Origin: Cryptosporangium minutisporangium
GTDB lineage: Bacteria; Actinomycetota; Actinomycetes; Mycobacteriales; Cryptosporangiaceae
Direction of reading: 5' to 3'
Assembly (NCBI RefSeq): GCF_039536245.1
Contig: NZ_BAAAYN010000093.1
Location: forward strand, 342 to 44,558
DNA length: 44,217 bases
Every line of letters starts with the position of its first letter. The first letter of the stretch is position 1. A program made the position numbers and the translations under genes. Positions 39,863 to 44,217 of the stretch are shown one piece after another. Below the pieces are notes generated by a model that worked only from the letters and a program-made list of their open reading frames with translations, made no database searches and was not told where the DNA came from.

Positions 39863-39960
39863 GCATTGTGCGTTTCAGCCGGGTATAGGTGGCCAAAGCG
39901 CACACCGCTCAGCGTTGTGCGTTTCGGTCGGCCATAGGTCGCCGGAACGCACACCGCTCG
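39863..39960. repeat. Two tandem 49-bp hairpin repeats
   Basis: The copies 39863-39911 and 39912-39960 share TTGTGCGTTTC, ATAGGT and CGCACACCGCTC. Each can fold: TGTGCG-type arms pair with CGCACA around a loop with its own GG/CC pairs. They lie between the cupin stop and the end of the opposing SDR gene. They look like a REP-like extragenic element; they could also terminate transcription. Confidence 0.8.
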
Positions 39961-39988
39961 CACCGCCCGCCGGCTGCCGTCGCACGGG

Positions 39989-40702
39989 TCAGGACGCGGG
40001 GAGAGCGGCGGAGCCGTAGAACGCGGCGGGGTCGCCGGCCAGCGACGCCTTGACGTTGGCGCTCCAGTCGTCGACCACGACCTCGATCTGACCGGCCTCG
40101 ATCCCGTCGAGCGCGGCGCGCACCACGTTCGCCGGCGCCACCTTCGGGCCCTGGTAGTCGGCCATCATCTCGGTGTCGGCCGCCCCGAGGTGCAGGCCGG
40201 TGACGAGCGTCCCCCGCGGTGCCAGCTCCAGCCGGACCCCGTTGGTCAGGTTCCAGGCCGCGGCCTTGGCCGCCCCGTACGCGCCGGCGCCGTCGTACGC
40301 GAACCAGGAGAGCGCCGACAGGACGTTGAGGATCGCGCCGCCGCCGTTCCGCTCCAGGGCCGGTGCGAACGCGCGGACCATGCCGAGCGTCCCCCAGAAG
40401 TGGGTGTCGAGCTCCCGGCGGATGTCCGCGAGGTCGCCGTGCACCAGATTGGTGCCGGTGGCGATCCCGGCGTTGTTGACCAGCAGCGTGACGTCCGCGG
40501 CGAGGTCGGCTGCGGCCTGGATCGACGTCGGGTCGGTGACGTCGATCCGCAGGGTCTCCACGCCGGGGAGGTCGATGCGTTCGGGCGTGCGGGCGGTGGC
40601 ATAGACCTTCGACGCCCCACGCTCAAGCAACACCCGCGCGAATTCGCGACCGAGCCCGCGGTTGGCGCCGGTGACGAGCGCGACGGAACCGGAGATTTTC
40701 AT
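39989..40702 (-). CDS. Short-chain dehydrogenase/reductase
   Basis: This 237-residue SDR has the motif TGANRGLGREFA near residue 12, NNAGIA, the Ser in LSALSW and the Tyr-x3-Lys pair in AYGAAKAA. LVTGLHLGAADTEM is the usual C-terminal turn. The ATG at 40702 follows AGGAGGAATT. It is divergent from a small MerR gene; a MerR palindrome lies in the shared promoter. Such SDR and MerR pairs often respond to reactive organic compounds (family knowledge). Substrate unknown. Confidence 0.93.
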   Translation of the reverse strand: MKISGSVALVTGANRGLGREFARVLLERGASKVYATARTPERIDLPGVETLRIDVTDPTSIQAAADLAADVTLLVNNAGIATGTNLVHGDLADIRRELDTHFWGTLGMVRAFAPALERNGGGAILNVLSALSWFAYDGAGAYGAAKAAAWNLTNGVRLELAPRGTLVTGLHLGAADTEMMADYQGPKVAPANVVRAALDGIEAGQIEVVVDDWSANVKASLAGDPAAFYGSAALPAS

Positions 40703-40745
40703 AATTCCTCCTAGTGACTGCCTTGTTCTCCGGTTACCGTAAAAC

Positions 40746-40761
40746 CTGACGTTGACGTCAG
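40746..40761. promoter_or_regulatory. MerR-type operator in the SDR promoter
   Basis: CTGACGT-TG-ACGTCAG has perfect 7-bp arms. On the minus strand it lies between a TTGCCT box and a TTACGG box spaced 19 bp apart, the over-long spacing that MerR activators correct. Confidence 0.78.
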
Positions 40762-40815
40762 AGGCAAGGGTTGTGCCCCGGATCACGAGGAGCCCGGAAT
40801 CAGGAGGAGCGGGGA

Positions 40816-41181
40816 ATGCGCATCGGAGAGCTCGCCACGAAGGCCGGCGTAAGCGTGCGCGCGTTGCGCTACTACGAAGAGCAGTCGCTGCTCTCCTCCG
40901 AACGGACCCCGAGCGGCCAGCGCCGGTACGCCGATTCGGCGGTCGAGCGGGTGCGGTTCATCCAGCAGCTCTACGCCGCCGGTCTGTCCAGCAAGTCGGT
41001 CCTCGAGATCCTGCCGTGCGTCCACTCCGGCGACGTCACGCCCGAATTGCTCGATCGGCTCACCACCGAGCGCGACCGCATCGACCGCCAGATCGCCGAA
41101 CTGATCGCCACCCGGGACCGGCTCGACGGGGTGATCGGCGCCGCGGTGTCGTTCCGCGATGGCACGCCCTGCCAGCACTGA
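40816..41181 (+). CDS. MerR-family regulator
   Basis: This 121-residue regulator is a classic MerR: MRIGELATKAGVSVRALRYYE, then RRYADSAVERVRFIQQLYAAG, and a coiled dimer helix (LTTERDRIDRQIAELIATRD). A short C-terminal end has one Cys (GTPCQH), and Cys at about 87 (ILPCVHS) is also present; two cysteines might sense metal or redox, though the pattern is not SoxR's. ATG 40816 follows GGAGGAG. The palindrome between it and the SDR is the likely binding site. Confidence 0.93.
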   Translation: MRIGELATKAGVSVRALRYYEEQSLLSSERTPSGQRRYADSAVERVRFIQQLYAAGLSSKSVLEILPCVHSGDVTPELLDRLTTERDRIDRQIAELIATRDRLDGVIGAAVSFRDGTPCQH

Positions 41182-41196
41182 GCGGGCACGCTCCGC

Positions 41197-42201
41197 TCAG
41201 AAGAGCGCGAGCTGGTCGGGGGAGGGTTCCCGGCGGGCGCGCGGGCTCCGGGGGTACTTCGGCGGCTCGGGGTCCGGCTCCGGTGGTGGCGTCCGACCGG
41301 TCAACGCCCAGAGCGACGGCCCCAGAATGATCCCGCGCCCGGCCAGCGCCTGACGCATCGTCGCGTACGAGAGCGGCAGCCGGGCGGCGTCCAGCGCCGG
41401 AAGATCCAGGTCCGGCCGCATTCGCATCAGCCGGCGGTTCACCTCGACGCGCTCCCGGGCCTCCGGCGTCCCGAGGCTCCGTGCGGCCACGTCACCGACG
41501 ACCGCACGCACGTCCGCGGAGTGACCACCGTCCAAGGCCTCCCACGCCGCCTCGACACTGCCGAACTCGGCGAGCAGCCGGGCGGCCAGGATCGTGCCGA
41601 AACCCCGCACCCCCGGCAAGTTGTCGGACGGATCGCCGCGCAGCGCCGCCAGGTCGCGGTAGAGCGTCGGCGGCACCCCGTAGAGGTCGTGCAACGTCGA
41701 GGGGGTGATCAGCACGGCTTCGTCGAGTCCGCCGTTGCGCACCCGCAGCACCGATGTCGCGTCGTCGATCAGCGCGAACGCGTCCCGATCGCTGGTCACG
41801 AGTATCGACCGCCACCCGCCCCGACGGGCCGTCTCCGCGGCGCTCGCCAGGACGTCGTCCGCCTCGTAACCGCGCGGAACGACGGTGCACAAGCCGGTCG
41901 CCCGCAGCAGATCCGGCGCAGCCGCGATCTGTTCCGAGAGGTCGGCGGCCTTCTCCGGCCGGTGCGCCTTGTACGGCGGGTAGTCGGTCTGCCGCGTGGA
42001 GTGCTCCGGGCAGTCGAAGCCGACCACGACCGCGTCCGGCCGGAGCTTCGCCGACGCCCGTGCGACGTACCCGACCAAGCCCTTCAGCGCCCAGACCGGC
42101 CGGTCGTCCCCGTCCATCAGTTTCCCGGTCGCCGCCGCGTGGTAAGCGCGGTGCAGCAGGCTGTTGCCGTCGAGGACGAGCAGCAGGGGCGGGGAAGACA
42201 C
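41197..42201 (-). CDS. 5'-3' exonuclease (PolA N-terminal type)
   Basis: This 334-residue stand-alone flap nuclease resembles the N-terminal domain of DNA polymerase I and would remove RNA primers or flaps. Visible elements are LVLDGNSLLHRAYHA at the start (metal Asp), VVGFDCPEHSTRQ, PRGYEADDVLA, ILVTSDRDAFAL and LRGDPSDNLPGVRGFG (helix-hairpin region). The C-terminal tail is Pro-rich. GTG 42201 gives the usual N-terminus; the frame to 42717 lacks it. The ribosome site is weak. It is divergent from the serine hydrolase gene. Confidence 0.92.
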   Translation of the reverse strand: MSSPPLLLVLDGNSLLHRAYHAAATGKLMDGDDRPVWALKGLVGYVARASAKLRPDAVVVGFDCPEHSTRQTDYPPYKAHRPEKAADLSEQIAAAPDLLRATGLCTVVPRGYEADDVLASAAETARRGGWRSILVTSDRDAFALIDDATSVLRVRNGGLDEAVLITPSTLHDLYGVPPTLYRDLAALRGDPSDNLPGVRGFGTILAARLLAEFGSVEAAWEALDGGHSADVRAVVGDVAARSLGTPEARERVEVNRRLMRMRPDLDLPALDAARLPLSYATMRQALAGRGIILGPSLWALTGRTPPPEPDPEPPKYPRSPRARREPSPDQLALF

Positions 42202-42295
42202 GGAGCCAGCGTAGGCCGAGCCGCGCCGATCCGCCCGGACCCGGGCCTTGCCCACAGCATCCACACTGGAGTGCCGGTGACCCGGGAGGAGACCG

Positions 42296-43699
42296 ATGAC
42301 GCTGCGGGCGGTGCGGCGGGCGCTTACCGCCGGCTTTCTCGCGATGGTCATTCTGCTCGGTGGGCTGGTCAGCGGGGAGCGGCTGGAGCCGGGACGCCCG
42401 CCGGGGCTGGACCCGACCCAGATCAGCTGGCGCGACGAGCGGCTGGCGCGCGACCTGCTGCAGGTGGTCAACGATCGGAGCTTCGTCGACCTGGTCGACG
42501 TTCGGTTCCTCGGGTTACCGCTGCCGCCGGTCCTCGGGCTGGTGCCGAACGTCGACACCACGGTGATCGAACTCGACGCGCGGGGGCGTCCGCTCGCCGC
42601 GGCGACCGTGCTGGTCAGCCCCCGGTACCGAGACGGTCTGGTGATCCCGCTCGACGAGAACCTGAGCACCGACGCAGTGCGCTGGCGCCGCTGGGACGAC
42701 GCCGCGTGGAGCGACAACGCCGGTCAGGGCACTGTCGACATCGTCCCCGGCCGCGAGAACGCGCCGGTCGACTTCATGTCTCCCTATCCGGCGTCGGTGT
42801 TCAAGCTGATGGTGGCTTTCGGGGTGTTACGCCTGGTCGACCGCGGCGACCTCGCCCTGACCGACCGGCACGCGTACGCGCCGGTGGGGGAGCAGAGCCC
42901 GATCTGCGAAGGGCCACGGTCAGCGACGATCCGCACCTTCCTGGACGAGATGATCACGGTCTCGTCCAATCCCGCGGCCTGCGCGATGGTGAAGTTGCTC
43001 CACGATCACGACGCGATCGACGAGCTGAACAGCACCTTCGCGTCCCTCGGCCTGGGCACCCTCCAGCTCCGCGGTACCGATTCCCGTACCGGCGGCAACT
43101 GGACGAACGAGATCACGATGAGCTCGCTCGACACCGCGAAGCTGCTACTCCTCCTGGCTAGCGCGGAGCCCGGAGCGCTCTGGCGCGCCCCGGACGGGAC
43201 GCCGGTGACGCGGAACGTGCTGAGTCCGGAGTCCCAGGCCACCTTCCTCGGGCTGTTGCGGGCGCAGGGACTCAATCAGGTCCTCTCGACCACGAACTGG
43301 TGCGGCCGGCCGTATCCGGCCGAGGGCATTCCCCAGACGACCCCGGCGCGGTGGATGGATCCGCAGGACGGAACGGTGCGGCTCCCCGACCATCACTACG
43401 GACGCGACGTCCGGCCGTGCAACGACTCCGCCGAGGTGACGTTCGCCCACAAGACCGGACTCGCCGAGACCTCGGGGAGCGACGCCGGGATCGTGACGTC
43501 GCTGCAGGGTAAGCCCTGGCGGTCGTACGTCGTGGTGGTCCAGTCCAACCTCGGGAGCCGATTCGTCGACCCGGCTCGGCCGAAAGACCCACCGGGCGTC
43601 GATCCGGTCGAGTACTCCCAGAAGTTCGGCGAGCTCGGTAAGGCCATCGACGACGCGGTGACGGCCCACCGCAACCCGGCGAGCGGGCAACGCCCGTGA
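42296..43699 (+). CDS. Exported serine hydrolase, beta-lactamase/PBP-like
   Basis: This 467-residue protein has an N-terminal membrane or signal segment (TAGFLAMVILLGGLVSG), so it acts outside the membrane. The penicillin-recognising fold motifs are present: S167-x-x-K170 in PASVFKLM, SSN at 223-225 and K386-T-G in AHKTGLAET. Its length exceeds class A beta-lactamases (about 290), with an extra N-terminal region of about 100 residues and insertions. It may be a transpeptidase-like or cell-wall enzyme rather than a resistance enzyme. ATG 42296 has GGAGG upstream. Confidence 0.85.
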   Translation: MTLRAVRRALTAGFLAMVILLGGLVSGERLEPGRPPGLDPTQISWRDERLARDLLQVVNDRSFVDLVDVRFLGLPLPPVLGLVPNVDTTVIELDARGRPLAAATVLVSPRYRDGLVIPLDENLSTDAVRWRRWDDAAWSDNAGQGTVDIVPGRENAPVDFMSPYPASVFKLMVAFGVLRLVDRGDLALTDRHAYAPVGEQSPICEGPRSATIRTFLDEMITVSSNPAACAMVKLLHDHDAIDELNSTFASLGLGTLQLRGTDSRTGGNWTNEITMSSLDTAKLLLLLASAEPGALWRAPDGTPVTRNVLSPESQATFLGLLRAQGLNQVLSTTNWCGRPYPAEGIPQTTPARWMDPQDGTVRLPDHHYGRDVRPCNDSAEVTFAHKTGLAETSGSDAGIVTSLQGKPWRSYVVVVQSNLGSRFVDPARPKDPPGVDPVEYSQKFGELGKAIDDAVTAHRNPASGQRP

Positions 43700-44062
43700 G
43701 GGCGCCTCGTGCCTCGGGCACCACCCGCCGTACGCGGCTGCGGGTCCACATCACTGTCCGTTGCGCCCCGGGGGACGCTCTGCGCAGCGCGTTTACCGGC
43801 TTCCAGCCGCTGGGAAAGCTCATGACCAGCGGGGATCCCCGTCGCCGACCGGAGGTTTCCGGCGTGTGTCCACCGCCACCGTTAAACGGTTTGCGCTCCG
43901 GCGGTTGTGTCGCGTAAATTTCTCAAGGCCCGCAGGGGAGACGGACAGACGCCAGACGCGCAAGCGGCTGGTCGGCCGGCCCGCGGGCGAACAGCCGAAC
44001 TGACCGATGCTGGTGAACGATACTGGCTCGGGTGGGAGCGCTGTGCCGGGCGAGGCGGCGAT
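43700..44062. other. Gene-free stretch upstream of tandem promoters
   Basis: I see no supportable gene here. Open frames lack family features. It includes an AT-rich patch around 43912-43930 and leads into two promoter-like blocks. Confidence 0.5.
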
Positions 44063-44091
44063 TTGGCGCCGCGAGGACGACCGGATACGGT
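44063..44091 (+). promoter_or_regulatory. Promoter-like block P1
   Basis: TTGGCG (44063-44068) and TACGGT (44086-44091) are spaced 17 bp. The block resembles P2 downstream, including the shared CCGCGAG spacer start. Confidence 0.45.
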
Positions 44092-44179
44092 AGTAAAGCA
44101 AGACGCCGACCGAATTCGGTGCGCGAAAGTGCAGCGAATTAAGGTGGTGGCAAGGCCCCGATAAGGGAGCGGAGCGAAT

Positions 44180-44209
44180 TTGGTTCCGCGAGACCGGATC
44201 GGGTAGGCT
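44180..44209 (+). promoter_or_regulatory. Promoter-like block P2
   Basis: TTGGTT (44180-44185) and TAGGCT (44204-44209) are spaced 18 bp and point out of the window. Tandem related promoters like this often precede rRNA operons in actinomycetes, but no rRNA is visible here. Confidence 0.5.
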
Positions 44210-44217
44210 TGAAAACG

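Noticed and set aside
41521-43161. 546-codon plus-strand frame crossing the exonuclease and serine hydrolase genes
   Set aside because: It overlaps two well-supported genes and lacks any domain.

Overview
The window is a high-GC chromosomal segment that fits an actinomycete (Actinomycetota). The signs are heavy GC3 bias, GTG/TTG starts, many 4-nt ATGA or GTGA gene overlaps, an IdeR/DmdR-type iron box, a BldC-like MerR protein and PadR-controlled membrane proteins. I cannot fix the genus from the sequence; a Cryptosporangium- or Frankia-like lineage is a guess. Most of the window is ordinary chromosome. Positions 18565 to about 21700, just downstream of a tRNA gene, look like a decayed accessory island.

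Region 1 (203-6207) is a catabolic cluster: an acyl-CoA dehydrogenase, a two-subunit 3-oxoacid CoA-transferase with a fumarylacetoacetate-hydrolase-family enzyme (minus strand), and divergently a 19-residue leader peptide, an ACMSD-like amidohydrolase and a metal-dependent cyclase-family hydrolase. The set suggests breakdown of a ring-cleavage product to CoA thioesters, but the substrate cannot be read from the sequence. Region 2 (6256-9635) holds two divergent serine hydroxymethyltransferase genes, the second with altered active-site histidines. Region 3 (9835-18291) has two tandem secreted M28 peptidases, a MerR regulator, a Baeyer-Villiger-type monooxygenase with an SDR, the wreck of a family-1 glycosyltransferase, and an unrecognised membrane-anchored protein.

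Region 4 (18488-21651) contains a CAT-anticodon tRNA, a RAMA-domain DNA-binding candidate, a Phd/RelE toxin-antitoxin pair, a short dispersed repeat on both sides of them, small ORFs and broken genes, and a minimal GntR repressor. Region 5 (21709-29454) is regulatory: an AraC protein with a VOC protein, a NarL-type two-component system with a co-transcribed membrane protein, an acyl-ACP desaturase behind a double palindrome, a SpoIIE-type phosphatase, and a BldC-like MerR protein preceded by about 400 bp of hairpin-rich non-coding DNA ending in a perfect 14-bp UACG hairpin.

Region 6 (29504-37840) has a LacI-controlled nucleoside hydrolase and adenosine-deaminase-like pair, two PadR plus membrane-protein cassettes pointing at each other across one terminator, a PucR-type regulator, and an iron-box-controlled siderophore-interacting protein. 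Region 7 (37851-44217) holds lspA coupled to a GlxA-type regulator, a cupin, a tandem hairpin repeat, an SDR/MerR divergent pair, a 5'-3' exonuclease, and a serine hydrolase with beta-lactamase motifs. The window ends in two tandem promoter-like blocks pointing out of it, possibly the upstream region of an rRNA operon.
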